Assembly: GCF_019048845.1 (NCBI RefSeq)
Contig: NZ_CP077426.1
Coordinates: forward strand, 2,031,501 to 2,095,500
Length of the DNA stretch: 64,000 nucleotides
Source: Vibrio mimicus
Lineage (GTDB): Bacteria; Pseudomonadota; Gammaproteobacteria; Enterobacterales; Vibrionaceae
Direction of reading: 5' to 3'
Shown here: one piece after another, positions 1 to 9,303 of the stretch
Position numbering within the stretch: position 1 is the stretch's first letter
Layout: each line of letters opens with the position of its first letter
Notes under the pieces: generated by a model
Told to the model about the DNA's origin: nothing
Databases searched by the model: none
What the model saw: the letters and a program-made list of their open reading frames with translations, nothing else
Position numbers and translations under genes: made by a program

Positions 1-1395
1 TTTGACTTCGCTGGCGGTGGGATTCATTTGCACCTGATATTCCAAGCTAAATTCTTTATTTTGAATAGTCAGCAAACGCCGCTCCATTGCTAACAATTCT
101 TGCTCTTTACGTTTAGCCTGCATGACAGGATCTTCATGTAAAATCTGCGCTTCTTCCCTCATTCGGGTATACACAGTATCGATGGTTGCCATGTTAATTT
201 TGGGGCCCTGCCATGCTCGATTCATGCGCAATACGGCAGGAGCATAAAGTAGACAGCCCACAAAAACATTAAAGAGTTGCAGCAATATGGCATGCCAATC
301 CCCATTGGTGGCAAGCCAAGCATTAATTAGAACAGGACTATTAAAAGGAATAGGGACACTCGGTGCCGCTACCCATCCCATTTGTATCGCACCCAGTGAA
401 AGCCATACATTTATCATAGGTGCCAGAATAAAAGGCCCAAGCAAGCGTAAGTTAAAAATGATCGGTAGCCCAAACAGCATCAGCTCATTTACGTTAACTA
501 GGCCAATGGGAATACTCGCCAAAGCCAATAAACGGTAGCTGCGCTGTTTAGAACAAAGTAACAACATAAGTACCAATGAAAATGTTGACCCACTACCACC
601 AATAAAGACAAATGCCCCCATTAAAGAGAGATTCATCGGATATGGCACCTCCCCTCCAGCTAACATGGTCGAATAGCTAAGATTAATCCCTTCTTGCAGC
701 ATTTGAGCGAAAGGCAATAACGCGTAGTAACCATGGATCCCAAAGAACCACAAGGCTGAATTGCAGAAGGCATAAACCAAGCCAAAGGCGTAAGGTTCAT
801 TGGCATAACTGACATCCATTAGCGAACCAAACGAGATAGAAGCTAGCAAATCCAGAGCAAAACCATTAATCACCACCACTAAAATAGCGGTCAGTAGCGC
901 GGGAATGACCATATTCAGTGATTCTTTTACAATCTGCCCTGCACTCTCGGAGGACGTAATCCGCGTCCACCGGAAACGACTTAACTTCGCAATACATGGC
1001 ACGGCATAAAGTGGCGTTAAAATAGCCATCGCAACATAAAAAACTTGAACAAACTCTGCGGAATCACTCCATGAGCGAGAGGTGATCAAAAAGAAAATAC
1101 TGAGGAGGGCGAGAGGAGGGCGAGGGAGCCGCCACTGTGTGGCCAACACAAATGAGATAGCCGCGGTCATCAGATAGGGAAAGGCTAGATTGACCGATTC
1201 GTTCGCACGATAGAGGTTTTCAATCCACCATGTTCGCCCCCCAAAAAGCAACTCACCAATACTGGCCACAAACAAGATAAGAGAGGACAACAGCAAACAA
1301 GGCAACAACCAAACCATACTCTCTCTAATCGCGAGCATGGAAGAGGCAATCTGTTTACTGAATCCTGTGAGCATAAGCCACCACGTTTTTTTCAT
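1..1395 (-). CDS. PTS EIIC-like membrane domain fused to EAL domain (partial, 3' end off window)
   Basis: An open frame of 465 codons reads from ATG at 1395 leftwards to the window edge with no stop. The N-terminal ~400 residues are strongly hydrophobic with many predicted membrane spans and resemble the lactose/cellobiose-type EIIC sugar permease (glycine-rich FIGGSGSTF loop, IPFNSPVLINAW segment). A charged helical linker follows, and the last visible residues (EFSLEYQVQMNP) match the opening strand of EAL cyclic-di-GMP phosphodiesterase domains. Inference: a membrane sugar-sensing or transport module coupled to c-di-GMP breakdown. EIIA/EIIB domains are not seen in the visible part, and EAL catalytic residues lie outside the window. 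The ribosome-binding site is weak. A Fur-like palindrome lies just upstream. Confidence 0.85.
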   Translation of the reverse strand, partial: MKKTWWLMLTGFSKQIASSMLAIRESMVWLLPCLLLSSLILFVASIGELLFGGRTWWIENLYRANESVNLAFPYLMTAAISFVLATQWRLPRPPLALLSIFFLITSRSWSDSAEFVQVFYVAMAILTPLYAVPCIAKLSRFRWTRITSSESAGQIVKESLNMVIPALLTAILVVVINGFALDLLASISFGSLMDVSYANEPYAFGLVYAFCNSALWFFGIHGYYALLPFAQMLQEGINLSYSTMLAGGEVPYPMNLSLMGAFVFIGGSGSTFSLVLMLLLCSKQRSYRLLALASIPIGLVNVNELMLFGLPIIFNLRLLGPFILAPMINVWLSLGAIQMGWVAAPSVPIPFNSPVLINAWLATNGDWHAILLQLFNVFVGCLLYAPAVLRMNRAWQGPKINMATIDTVYTRMREEAQILHEDPVMQAKRKEQELLAMERRLLTIQNKEFSLEYQVQMNPTASEVK

Positions 1396-1422
1396 TACGT
1401 GGTTAATAATAATTCACTCACC

Positions 1423-1447
1423 CCAAATAATGATTCTCATTATTTGG
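1423..1447. promoter_or_regulatory. Fur-like operator (perfect inverted repeat)
   Basis: Two perfect 11-bp arms (CCAAATAATGA and TCATTATTTGG) flank a TTC spacer. The central 19 bases match the classical Fur box GATAATGATAATCATTATC at 15 positions. The site lies 28 bp upstream of the EIIC-EAL start codon. The 12-mer AAATAATGATTC is repeated directly at 1464-1475, overlapping the stop of the neighbouring gene. Low GC and no T-run argue against a terminator. Fur binding is inferred. Confidence 0.6.
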
Positions 1448-1473
1448 AATTTCAGCCTATCCTAAATAATGAT

Positions 1474-2250
1474 TCAGCCGATCCGGAATTCGGTTTTTTG
1501 ATATTGAGACACCAGCCAAGGGCCAAAACTATCGAGCAGACCAACCACCGAGCGTTTGGGAATCGCACGGGATTTTAGCAGTAAGCCAAGGCGGTCAATC
1601 TCAATCTGCTTCTCTGGGTGATAGCGTAGGAAGTGGGTACCGCATTCTAGTGGATCGTCAAACCACTGCTTGTCGCGATACATGATCAGTGAGTAACTGG
1701 CACGCAGCAGTTTTTTGGCCACCATCTGCTGAGCATTGATCTGCTCTTGTTGATTTGCCGCTTTAGCAATTTTATCTCGGTAATAGGCAAGCCAATCACC
1801 CACATCCATATTCCAATGTTTAGCAATTTCCCAACTGGGCTCGTAGTGACCAAAACACTCCGCCAGATCATCGCCATATATGCACACACAGCAATGGCGC
1901 AGCATAAAACCCCAAGAGAAAATCGCCTCTAAAGTCGCGATTTCTTCAACCGTTGCAAGTTTGATGGATACATCAGTGATCCACGGATAACTTTTTTGAA
2001 AACGCCAACGAATCGTGTTGATTAACGTTGCACGATTTTCTTCAAAAGATCCATGAGTGACTACCACCACATCCAAGTTAGAACGATTGGGTTGCGCCGT
2101 TTTGCGCGCCACACTGCCGTAAAGATAGATGCTGTGCAGCGCCTGCCCTGCCCCTGCACGCCAAAAGCGTACCAAATCGGCAATCGCGCTTTGGTATTCA
2201 GGTTGAAAAGGCTGTTTCGGGTCAATCACCGGCAGAGTCATACCGTTCAC
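1474..2250 (-). CDS. Nucleotidyltransferase-domain protein, atypical active site
   Basis: A 258-residue protein with an N-terminal Pol-beta-type nucleotidyltransferase fold: the strand-turn YLYGSVARK (about residues 43-51) is followed by SNLDVVVV, where the family usually has SDLDVVV. The first metal-binding Asp is therefore Asn, while the second is kept. A helical C-terminal half resembles the aminoglycoside adenylyltransferase/HEPN-like arrangement. The frame opens with GTG at 2250; ATG at 2241 is an alternative three codons later. Substrate is unknown; resemblance to streptomycin/spectinomycin adenylyltransferases is only at fold level and no resistance role should be assumed. It is transcribed toward the EIIC-EAL gene with 78 bp between, and divergently from efpL. 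Confidence 0.75.
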   Translation of the reverse strand: MNGMTLPVIDPKQPFQPEYQSAIADLVRFWRAGAGQALHSIYLYGSVARKTAQPNRSNLDVVVVTHGSFEENRATLINTIRWRFQKSYPWITDVSIKLATVEEIATLEAIFSWGFMLRHCCVCIYGDDLAECFGHYEPSWEIAKHWNMDVGDWLAYYRDKIAKAANQQEQINAQQMVAKKLLRASYSLIMYRDKQWFDDPLECGTHFLRYHPEKQIEIDRLGLLLKSRAIPKRSVVGLLDSFGPWLVSQYQKTEFRIG

Positions 2251-2420
2251 GTACTCACTTGATTTGCAGAGGCCTTATGTTCCACGATGCGCGGCTATCA
2301 ATCAATAGTTCACTGTTTCATTGCTTAGCAAAGCATCACTCCGGTTAGCTCTTCATCATGCAACTCGTGAGACAAAACGCAACCTAAGGAGAGATATTCC
2401 TTTTCCCCCCTTCCTTTAGT

Positions 2421-2426
2421 TATAAT
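2421..2426 (+). promoter_or_regulatory. -10 element of efpL promoter
   Basis: A consensus TATAAT lies 31 bp before the efpL start codon. No good -35 hexamer is visible at 17 bp, so the assignment rests on the -10 box and its position. Confidence 0.4.
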
Positions 2427-2457
2427 GCTGCCACTTTTTACACGAAGGATATATTTC

Positions 2458-3024
2458 ATGCCAAAGGCAAGTGAACTGAAAAAAGGTTTTGCCATCGTTT
2501 CTAACGGTAAAACTCTGCTGATCAAAGATATCGAAGTGACCACTCCAGGTGGCCGCGGCGGTTCAAAAATCTACAAACTGCGTTGTACTGACCTCAATAC
2601 TGGCGCTCGCGTAGATGAGCGTTACAAATCTGACGACGTGCTCGACACCGTAGAAATGAACAAGCGCCCGATCTCTTTCTCTTACATTGATGGCGATGAG
2701 TATGTCTTCATGAACAATGACGACTACACCCCATACAACTTCAAGAAAGATGAAATCGAAGACGAACTGCTGTTCATCACTGAAGAAATTCAAGGTATGA
2801 GCGTAGTATTGGTTGACGGTGAAGCGGTTGCGATTGAACTGCCATCTTCTGTTGAAATGGTGATTGAAGAGACGGATCCATCAATCAAAGGTGCTTCAGC
2901 GTCTTCTCGTACTAAACCAGCGCGTATGCCGACTGGATTAGTGGTTCAAGTTCCAGAGTACATTGCAACGGGCGATCGTATCGTTATCAATACTGCTGAA
3001 CGCAAATTTATGAACCGAGCGTAA
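2458..3024 (+). CDS. efpL: Elongation factor P-like protein EfpL (YeiP)
   Basis: A 188-residue EF-P paralogue. EF-P family proteins bind between the ribosomal P and E sites and relieve stalling at proline-rich and related motifs. The N-terminal KOW-like domain carries the loop TTPGGRGGSK, placing Arg33 at the tip where true EF-P has a modified Lys or Arg; this GGRGG tip is characteristic of the YeiP/EfpL branch. Two OB-like domains follow. The frame is open upstream to 2425, but ATG 2458 is preferred because a GAAGGA ribosome-binding site sits about 9 bases ahead and MPKASELKKG matches the family start. It lies 4 bp upstream of yciU, suggesting co-transcription. Confidence 0.95.
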   Translation: MPKASELKKGFAIVSNGKTLLIKDIEVTTPGGRGGSKIYKLRCTDLNTGARVDERYKSDDVLDTVEMNKRPISFSYIDGDEYVFMNNDDYTPYNFKKDEIEDELLFITEEIQGMSVVLVDGEAVAIELPSSVEMVIEETDPSIKGASASSRTKPARMPTGLVVQVPEYIATGDRIVINTAERKFMNRA

Positions 3025-3028
3025 TCTT

Positions 3029-3349
3029 ATGGCTGAGCTAATTTCTATCGACGACACCATTGATACCGCATACGACATTTTCCTAGAGATGGCGCCAGAT
3101 AACCTCGAACCTGTGGATGTGATTCTGTTCACGGCACAGTTTGACGATCGCGGCGCGGCTGAAATGGTTGATGTCGGCGATGACTGGGATGATCAAGTGG
3201 GCTTTGAAGTCGATAAGGAAATCTACGCCGAAGTTCGCATTGGTCTGGTGAACGAAGAGAACGATGTGCTGGACGATGTATTCGCTCGCATGTTGATCAG
3301 CCGTGATCCAGATCAGAAGTTTTGTCATATGCTGTGGAAGCGTGACTAA
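3029..3349 (+). CDS. yciU: YciU/HI1450 family acidic protein (putative dsDNA mimic)
   Basis: A 106-residue, very acidic protein (runs such as DVGDDWDDQ) matching the UPF0263/DUF440 family, known as YciU in E. coli and HI1450 in Haemophilus. The HI1450 structure led to the proposal that the family mimics double-stranded DNA and contacts a DNA-binding protein such as HU; the physiological partner is not settled. Length matches the family. The start lies 4 bp after the efpL stop, so the two are probably translationally coupled, and a strong terminator follows. Confidence 0.88.
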   Translation: MAELISIDDTIDTAYDIFLEMAPDNLEPVDVILFTAQFDDRGAAEMVDVGDDWDDQVGFEVDKEIYAEVRIGLVNEENDVLDDVFARMLISRDPDQKFCHMLWKRD

Positions 3350-3356
3350 ACTTCGT

Positions 3357-3386
3357 AACGCCAGCTTTCAAGCTGGCGTTGCTCTT
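3357..3386 (+). terminator. Rho-independent terminator after efpL-yciU
   Basis: Inverted repeat AACGCCAGCTT / AAGCTGGCGTT with a two-base centre, followed by GCTCTTTT. Confidence 0.85.
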
Positions 3387-3488
3387 TTCAGCACTTTCCA
3401 AGATCTTAGACTGCACTAAAACCACAATCTTGATCACAAAAATCCTCGCTAGACTTAACTCAAGTGCAATCAAACTGTGAGTTAGACG

Positions 3489-4436
3489 ATGCGATTCATC
3501 CCATTGCTTAGCCTTATTTGTACTCTGGTGGCTTTTCCTAGTCTGGCTAACGAATACCGTTACGGGCCATTCATCAATTACGCCCAAGCGCCTCTCGCCA
3601 GCCATTCCCTTACTCCACAGCTACGCGACGGATTTTCACTCCCGCTAGATAGCCAAGAGCTGTTTGGTGGATTTTCTGCTGCCAGTATCTGGAGTGATAG
3701 TCCGGGTTATGAAGGGGACTTCTACCAAAACCAGTTAAGTCTTGGTTTAAAGTGGCAGATCACTGAACAGTGGCAAACCGAACTGAGTTATCGGCATAGC
3801 CAAGCTTGGAATAACCAACTCGACTCTCTCACTATGGGCTTTCACAACTTGTTCGGCTTAGATCAAAATGGGCGTGATAGTGTTGATAAGCACCGTTTTC
3901 ATATTGCCCTTCCCCAACAACAAATCACGTGGGATGATTTTTCGGGCTCGACCTTAAGCAGCGCATTTTCTGTTTACACTCAGTATCAAGTGATCGCCTC
4001 AGAACATCATGGTCTCTCGATTGGCGGCAGTTTGTACTACAACCAGCATGGGCTGCTGCGTATAAGCCGTTTTGAACAGGCACTGCAACTGAACTACACC
4101 TACCAGCAGGATGCACATCGAATTTATGGCATGGTCGGTGTCACTCATCATGACAAGGGTACTGGAACCTTACCCATGAAAAATGCCTCCCTCACCACTG
4201 CGGTAGGTTATGAATATCAAATTAACACCAAGCACCATTTGTTTAGCTCTTTTCATGTATATCAAGGCACCGTTGAAAGTCCCAAGGAGCTCGAAAAACT
4301 CGCAACCGAATACCTGCTGGGCTATCGCTATGTTATGCCATCCAGCGCTTTAGAGATTGCGATGACTGAAAATGTGTTTAGCACAGATAACAGCACCGAT
4401 ATTGCGCTGCACATAAGCTATCGCTATCGCTTGTGA
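3489..4436 (+). CDS. DUF3187 family outer-membrane protein
   Basis: A 315-residue protein with an N-terminal signal peptide (MRF then a hydrophobic stretch, cleavage likely after LAN-type residues near 21). The rest is rich in alternating aromatic/polar segments such as YQNQLSLGLKW and TELSYRHSQAW, typical of transmembrane beta strands, and ends in YRYRL, resembling a C-terminal barrel signal. It matches the DUF3187 family found in Vibrio and related marine bacteria. Function is unknown. It stands alone, between the efpL-yciU terminator and hutC, with about 140 bp of upstream sequence for its own promoter. Confidence 0.8.
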   Translation: MRFIPLLSLICTLVAFPSLANEYRYGPFINYAQAPLASHSLTPQLRDGFSLPLDSQELFGGFSAASIWSDSPGYEGDFYQNQLSLGLKWQITEQWQTELSYRHSQAWNNQLDSLTMGFHNLFGLDQNGRDSVDKHRFHIALPQQQITWDDFSGSTLSSAFSVYTQYQVIASEHHGLSIGGSLYYNQHGLLRISRFEQALQLNYTYQQDAHRIYGMVGVTHHDKGTGTLPMKNASLTTAVGYEYQINTKHHLFSSFHVYQGTVESPKELEKLATEYLLGYRYVMPSSALEIAMTENVFSTDNSTDIALHISYRYRL

Positions 4437-4469
4437 GCATCGCTTTCTCTAAAAAATCTGCGCAATGTG

Positions 4470-4531
4470 GCAACTTACACACAAAAAGTTGCAAAACACC
4501 GATTTCAAAGAAATGATTTGTCTATGCAAAT
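4470..4531 (+). promoter_or_regulatory. Putative hutC promoter/operator region
   Basis: Holds an inverted repeat GCAACTT (4470-4476) / AAGTTGC (4486-4492) and an imperfect palindrome ATTTG-N6-CAAAT (4516-4531). GCAAC/GTTGC arms recur upstream of hutI. HutC autoregulation is typical in other bacteria; assignment of these exact bases is inference. Confidence 0.4.
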
Positions 4532-4553
4532 GATTTTTTGAAAGAGTTGAAAC

Positions 4554-5264
4554 TTGTCACCACGCTATCTGCAAATCAAACAATTTATGCTCGATAACAT
4601 CGAGTCGGGTCGTTGGCCTGTCGGCTATCGTACCCCAACCGAATTAGAGTTAACCGAGCAATTCGGTGTCAGCCGCATGACGGTCAACAAAGCGCTGCGC
4701 GATCTGGTCAGTGAAGGCAAATTACAGCGCCGCCCACGTTTAGGCACCTTTGTTTGCGCGGCAGAAGAGAAAGCCGAATCACCTTTGCTGGATATTCGCA
4801 ACATCGCGGATGAAATCCTCAGTCGCGGTAAGCAGTATCATAATAAAGTGGTTGAACAGCGTGCGCTGAACGCCGACGAAGCTGTCGCCATCAAGCTCGG
4901 TGTGATGGTGGGTAGCCCAGTGTTTTACAGTGAAATCATTCACTACGCTAACGATATCCCGATGCAACTGGAAGTGCGTTGGGTGAATAGCCGTTCGGTG
5001 CCACACTATTTGGATCAAGATTTTACCCAAATTACGCCCAACCAATATTTGTCGCAAAACTGTCCACTGAGCGCGATTGAGCATACTGTAGAAGCCATTG
5101 TGGCCGATGCGCATGTCAAACAAGCCCTTGCACTTGCGGCTAATGAACCTTGCTTGCTACTCAATCGCCGTACTTGGAGTGGTGACAAGCTGGTGAGCTC
5201 AGCCCTGCTCTATCATCCGGGTTCGCGCTATAAACTCAGCTCGAAAATTCTGTTCAACCAATAG
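4554..5264 (+). CDS. hutC: Histidine utilization repressor HutC (GntR family)
   Basis: A 236-residue GntR/HutC-family repressor that senses urocanate and represses the hut genes. Residues ~1-70 form the winged helix-turn-helix (TELELTEQFGVSRMTVNKAL), and the remainder is the UTRA effector-binding domain. The start is TTG: an in-frame TGA lies two codons upstream, and family alignment needs the PRYLQIKQ residues, so no ATG start is possible before residue 12. The TTG start may keep repressor levels low. It heads the hut cluster in the same direction as hutI, with 103 bp between. Confidence 0.93.
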   Translation: MSPRYLQIKQFMLDNIESGRWPVGYRTPTELELTEQFGVSRMTVNKALRDLVSEGKLQRRPRLGTFVCAAEEKAESPLLDIRNIADEILSRGKQYHNKVVEQRALNADEAVAIKLGVMVGSPVFYSEIIHYANDIPMQLEVRWVNSRSVPHYLDQDFTQITPNQYLSQNCPLSAIEHTVEAIVADAHVKQALALAANEPCLLLNRRTWSGDKLVSSALLYHPGSRYKLSSKILFNQ

Positions 5265-5281
5265 CCCCACATGATCACATT

Positions 5282-5337
5282 TTCGCAACATTCAAGTTGC
5301 GAACTTTCACGCTTTCCACTATTTATTTGTATATACA
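5282..5337 (+). promoter_or_regulatory. Putative hutI promoter/HutC operator region
   Basis: A perfect inverted repeat TTCGCAAC (5282-5289) / GTTGCGAA (5296-5303) is followed by the palindrome TGTATATACA (5328-5337), which resembles the TTGTATNTACAA type of site described for HutC regulators. The latter lies 30 bp before the hutI start codon. The first repeat could alternatively act as a weak terminator of hutC. Confidence 0.5.
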
Positions 5338-5367
5338 TTTGAAATATCGATATCTGGATGGAAAGCG

Positions 5368-6576
5368 ATGAATTGTGTGTTGACCGAAGCGCGTTTAGTA
5401 ACCATGCAACCGGGCGTGCAAGGTTATCAGATAACCGAGCCGCAAACCCTCATCATTGAGCAGGGACGCATTCAGCACATAGGCCAACATATTGACCTTC
5501 CCAGCGATGCGCATCCTATCTCGTGTGCCGGCAAGTTAGTTACACCGGGATTGATTGATTGCCACACCCACTTGGTTTATGCCGGCAGCCGCGCCAACGA
5601 ATTCGAGCTGCGTTTACAAGGTGTGCCCTACCAAACTATCGCCGCCCAAGGTGGCGGCATTCTTTCTACCGTGAATGCCACTCGTAAGGCCAGTGAAGAA
5701 GCGTTGATCGAACTCGCGCTACCGCGTTTGGATGGCCTGCTGCGTAGCGGTGTCACTTCCGTTGAAGTGAAATCCGGCTATGGTTTAACACTCAAGGATG
5801 AACTGAAAATGCTGCGTGCCGCCAAAGCGCTGGAGCAGCATCGCCGCGTAAAAATCACCACCACATTACTTGCGGCGCACGCACTGCCTCCTGAATTTCA
5901 AGGGCGTAGTGATGACTATATCGCGCATATTTGCCAAGAGATCATTCCGCTTGTCGCACAGGAGCAACTGGCCACCAGCGTGGATGTGTTTTGTGAGTCG
6001 ATTGGTTTTAGCGTGGCGCAAACTGAACGCGTGTTCCATGCTGCGCAAGCGCATGGCTTGCAAATCAAAGGTCATACCGAGCAGCTTTCTAACTTAGGCG
6101 GCAGCGCGCTCACCGCTCGGATGGGTGGGCTCTCCGTTGACCATATCGAATATCTTGATGAAGCGGGCGTGAAAGCTTTAGCGCAATCAAACACTGTCGC
6201 GACCTTACTTCCCGGCGCATTCTACTTTTTGCGTGAAACCCAAAAGCCGCCAATTGAATGGCTACGCCAACACCGCGTCCCAATGGCGATATCCACCGAT
6301 TTAAACCCCGGCACCTCACCGTTTGCCGATTTGTCCCTGATGATGCATATGGGCTGTACCTTGTTTGGCCTAACACCTGAGGAGGCGCTACGCGGTGTCA
6401 CTTGCCATGCAGCGCAAGCCTTGGGCTACGTCACAAGCCGCGGACAAATCGCTGAAGGTTACGATGCTGATTTGGCGATTTGGAATATCGAGCACCCTGC
6501 CGAACTGAGCTATCAAGTTGGCGTTTCTCGCCTGCATGCTCGCATGGTTAATGGAGAGCTGAGCTATGAATCCTAA
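5368..6576 (+). CDS. hutI: Imidazolonepropionase HutI
   Basis: A 402-residue amidohydrolase that hydrolyses 4-imidazolone-5-propanoate to N-formimino-L-glutamate, the third step of histidine breakdown. The metal-binding DCHTH motif has His66 and His68; later metal/catalytic residues appear in KGHTEQ and [11 protein letters not shown]. Length fits the family (~405). A stronger case for the ATG at 5368 than any later start comes from the N-terminal beta-sandwich strand [12 protein letters not shown]. The gene overlaps hutG by 11 bases, implying translational coupling. It is the first enzymatic gene of the hut transcript. Confidence 0.97.
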   Translation: MNCVLTEARLVTMQPGVQGYQITEPQTLIIEQGRIQHIGQHIDLPSDAHPISCAGKLVTPGLIDCHTHLVYAGSRANEFELRLQGVPYQTIAAQGGGILSTVNATRKASEEALIELALPRLDGLLRSGVTSVEVKSGYGLTLKDELKMLRAAKALEQHRRVKITTTLLAAHALPPEFQGRSDDYIAHICQEIIPLVAQEQLATSVDVFCESIGFSVAQTERVFHAAQAHGLQIKGHTEQLSNLGGSALTARMGGLSVDHIEYLDEAGVKALAQSNTVATLLPGAFYFLRETQKPPIEWLRQHRVPMAISTDLNPGTSPFADLSLMMHMGCTLFGLTPEEALRGVTCHAAQALGYVTSRGQIAEGYDADLAIWNIEHPAELSYQVGVSRLHARMVNGELSYES

Positions 6577-7576
6577 TTTCACCACTGAGCACACTTGGCA
6601 AGGCCGCCATGATGCCGAAGATGGCCAAGCTGGGCGTCGTGTGCACCATATCGCTTGTCCAATTCAAGTGGACGAGCTAGCCAATCAGCCTCAAGGGGTA
6701 GCGCTGATCGGTTTTGAGTGTGATGCGGGTGTGGAACGCAACAAAGGTCGCATCGGAGCCAAACACGCGCCCAACCTTATTAAGCAAGCACTGGCCAATC
6801 TCGCGTGGCACCATCCAACCCCCATTTACGATTTGGGCAACATTCGTTGTGAAGGTGATGCATTAGAGCAAGCTCAGCAAGAATGCGCGCAAGTGATTCA
6901 ACAGACCTTGCCTCACGCGCGGGCCATCGTTCTCGGTGGCGGACACGAGATTGCTTGGGCAACCTTTCAGGGTTTAGCACAACATTTCTTGGCAACAGGC
7001 GTAAAGCAACCACGGATCGGCATCATCAATTTTGATGCGCATTTTGACTTACGCACATTTGAATCAGAATTAGCACCAGTGCGCCCAAGCTCAGGCACAC
7101 CGTTTAATCAAATCCACCATTTTTGCCAGCAGCAAGGTTGGGATTTTCATTACGCCTGCTTGGGAGTGAGCCGCGCCAGCAACACGCCCGCGCTGTTTGA
7201 ACGCGCAGATAAGCTAGGGGTTTGGTATGTTGAAGATAAAGCCTTTTCGCCTTTGTCACTCAAGGATCACCTGAATCAATTACAACACTTTATTGATGAT
7301 TGTGATTACCTCTATCTCACCATTGATCTGGACGTGTTTCCGGCGGCCAGTGCGCCCGGCGTCAGTGCCCCTGCCGCGCGCGGTGTAAGCATAGAAGCGC
7401 TTGCCCCCTATTTCGACCAAATTCTTCATTACAAAAACAAACTGATGATTGCCGATATCGCCGAATACAACCCGAGTTTCGATATTGATCAGCACACCGC
7501 GCGCTTAGCCGCTCGTTTGTGTTGGGACATTGCTAACGCCATGGCCGAACAAGTGCAATCCATCCGTCACCCGTGA
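6566..7576 (+). CDS. hutG: Formimidoylglutamase HutG
   Basis: A 336-residue ureohydrolase (arginase fold) that splits N-formimino-L-glutamate into glutamate and formamide. Manganese-site motifs are clear: [17 protein letters not shown] and [14 protein letters not shown]. Its presence shows that this hut pathway is the direct, formamide-releasing branch rather than the deiminase (HutF) branch. The start overlaps the end of hutI by 11 bases. hutU follows after 18 bp with a GGAG ribosome-binding site. Confidence 0.96.
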   Translation: MNPNFTTEHTWQGRHDAEDGQAGRRVHHIACPIQVDELANQPQGVALIGFECDAGVERNKGRIGAKHAPNLIKQALANLAWHHPTPIYDLGNIRCEGDALEQAQQECAQVIQQTLPHARAIVLGGGHEIAWATFQGLAQHFLATGVKQPRIGIINFDAHFDLRTFESELAPVRPSSGTPFNQIHHFCQQQGWDFHYACLGVSRASNTPALFERADKLGVWYVEDKAFSPLSLKDHLNQLQHFIDDCDYLYLTIDLDVFPAASAPGVSAPAARGVSIEALAPYFDQILHYKNKLMIADIAEYNPSFDIDQHTARLAARLCWDIANAMAEQVQSIRHP

Positions 7577-7594
7577 ATCAAAAGGAGTCTCAAC

Positions 7595-9292
7595 ATGACA
7601 CAGTCATCTGCACAAGGAACAAGACTGGACACTCAGCGCACCATTCGCGCCCCTCGTGGCACACAGCTGCGCGCCAAATCTTGGCTCACTGAAGCCCCAC
7701 TTCGCATGCTGATGAATAACCTCGACCCCGATGTGGCTGAACATCCTCATGCACTGGTGGTGTATGGTGGCATTGGCCGCGCGGCGCGTAACTGGGAGTG
7801 CTTTGATAAAATCGTCGAAGTGCTAGAGCGCCTCGAAGATGACCAGACTTTACTGGTGCAATCGGGTAAACCTGTTGGGGTTTTCCCCACCCACAAAAAT
7901 GCGCCACGCGTGTTGATTGCCAACTCCAACTTAGTACCACACTGGGCAAACTGGGAACATTTCAACGAGCTCGATAAGCAAGGCTTGATGATGTACGGCC
8001 AGATGACGGCAGGTTCTTGGATTTACATTGGCTCACAAGGCATAGTTCAAGGCACTTACGAAACCTTTGTCGCGGTTGCGAAAAAGCATTTCAATGGCGA
8101 TGCCAAAGGCCGTTGGGTTTTGACTGGCGGATTGGGCGGCATGGGCGGCGCGCAACCTTTAGCGGCGACGATGGCAGGATTCTCGATGATTGCGGTGGAA
8201 TGTGATGAATCGCGCATCGACTATCGTCTGCGCACCGGTTATGTCGACAAAAAAGCCAACACGCTTGATGAAGCGCTGGCGATGATCGCCGATACCGATC
8301 GCCCAATTTCTGTCGGCTTACTGGGTAATGCCGCTGACATCTTCCCCGAATTAGTCAAACGCAACATCACCCCTGATGTGGTGACGGATCAAACGTCGGC
8401 ACACGATCCACTCAATGGCTATTTGCCACTCGGCTGGAGCATGGAAAAAGCTGCGCAGATGCGTCAACAAAATGAAGCTGAAGTCGTCAAAGCTGCCAAA
8501 GCTTCGATGGCGATCCAAGTGCGCGCCATGCTTGATTTGCAAACTCGCGGCGCTGCGACGCTAGACTATGGTAATAACATTCGCCAGATGGCGCTGGAAG
8601 AAGGTGTTACCAATGCGTTCGACTTCCCCGGTTTTGTGCCTGCGTATATTCGCCCACTGTTCTGTGAAGGGATTGGCCCCTTCCGTTGGGCGGCACTCTC
8701 TGGCGATCCGGAAGACATTTACAAAACTGATCAAAAAGTCAAAGAGCTGATCCCTGACAACCCACATCTGCACAACTGGCTAGATATGGCTCGTGAGCGA
8801 ATCCACTTCCAAGGTTTACCGGCTCGTATTTGCTGGGTGGGTTTAAAAGATCGCGCTCGCTTAGGCTTAGCCTTTAACGGAATGGTGAAAAATGGCGAGC
8901 TCAAAGCGCCAATCGTGATTGGTCGTGATCACCTCGATTCAGGCTCAGTCGCCAGCCCGAACCGCGAAACGGAAGGCATGCTCGATGGTTCAGATGCGGT
9001 CTCTGATTGGCCCCTACTCAATGCGCTACTCAACACCGCAGGTGGTGCTACTTGGGTTTCGCTGCACCACGGTGGTGGCGTAGGTATGGGGTTCTCACAG
9101 CATTCCGGTATGGTGATTTGCTGCGATGGCAGTGATGATGCCGCCGAACGTATTGCACGCGTGCTGCATAATGATCCAGCGACCGGCGTGATGCGCCATG
9201 CAGATGCGGGCTATGAGATTGCCAAACGCTGCGCGCAGCAGCAAAAACTCGATTTACCTATGCTCAACGCCGAGCTGGCCAAACTCAAGTGA
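7595..9292 (+). CDS. hutU: Urocanate hydratase HutU
   Basis: A 565-residue NAD-dependent urocanase converting trans-urocanate to imidazolonepropionate, the second step of histidine degradation. Typical segments are [13 protein letters not shown] near the N-terminus, [13 protein letters not shown] in the NAD-binding domain, and the C-terminal [16 protein letters not shown]. Length is standard (~555-565). Cytosolic. It sits 18 bp after hutG and 11 bp before hutH, in one tight operon. Confidence 0.98.
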   Translation: MTQSSAQGTRLDTQRTIRAPRGTQLRAKSWLTEAPLRMLMNNLDPDVAEHPHALVVYGGIGRAARNWECFDKIVEVLERLEDDQTLLVQSGKPVGVFPTHKNAPRVLIANSNLVPHWANWEHFNELDKQGLMMYGQMTAGSWIYIGSQGIVQGTYETFVAVAKKHFNGDAKGRWVLTGGLGGMGGAQPLAATMAGFSMIAVECDESRIDYRLRTGYVDKKANTLDEALAMIADTDRPISVGLLGNAADIFPELVKRNITPDVVTDQTSAHDPLNGYLPLGWSMEKAAQMRQQNEAEVVKAAKASMAIQVRAMLDLQTRGAATLDYGNNIRQMALEEGVTNAFDFPGFVPAYIRPLFCEGIGPFRWAALSGDPEDIYKTDQKVKELIPDNPHLHNWLDMARERIHFQGLPARICWVGLKDRARLGLAFNGMVKNGELKAPIVIGRDHLDSGSVASPNRETEGMLDGSDAVSDWPLLNALLNTAGGATWVSLHHGGGVGMGFSQHSGMVICCDGSDDAAERIARVLHNDPATGVMRHADAGYEIAKRCAQQQKLDLPMLNAELAKLK

Positions 9293-9303
9293 GGAAAGAA
9301 ACC

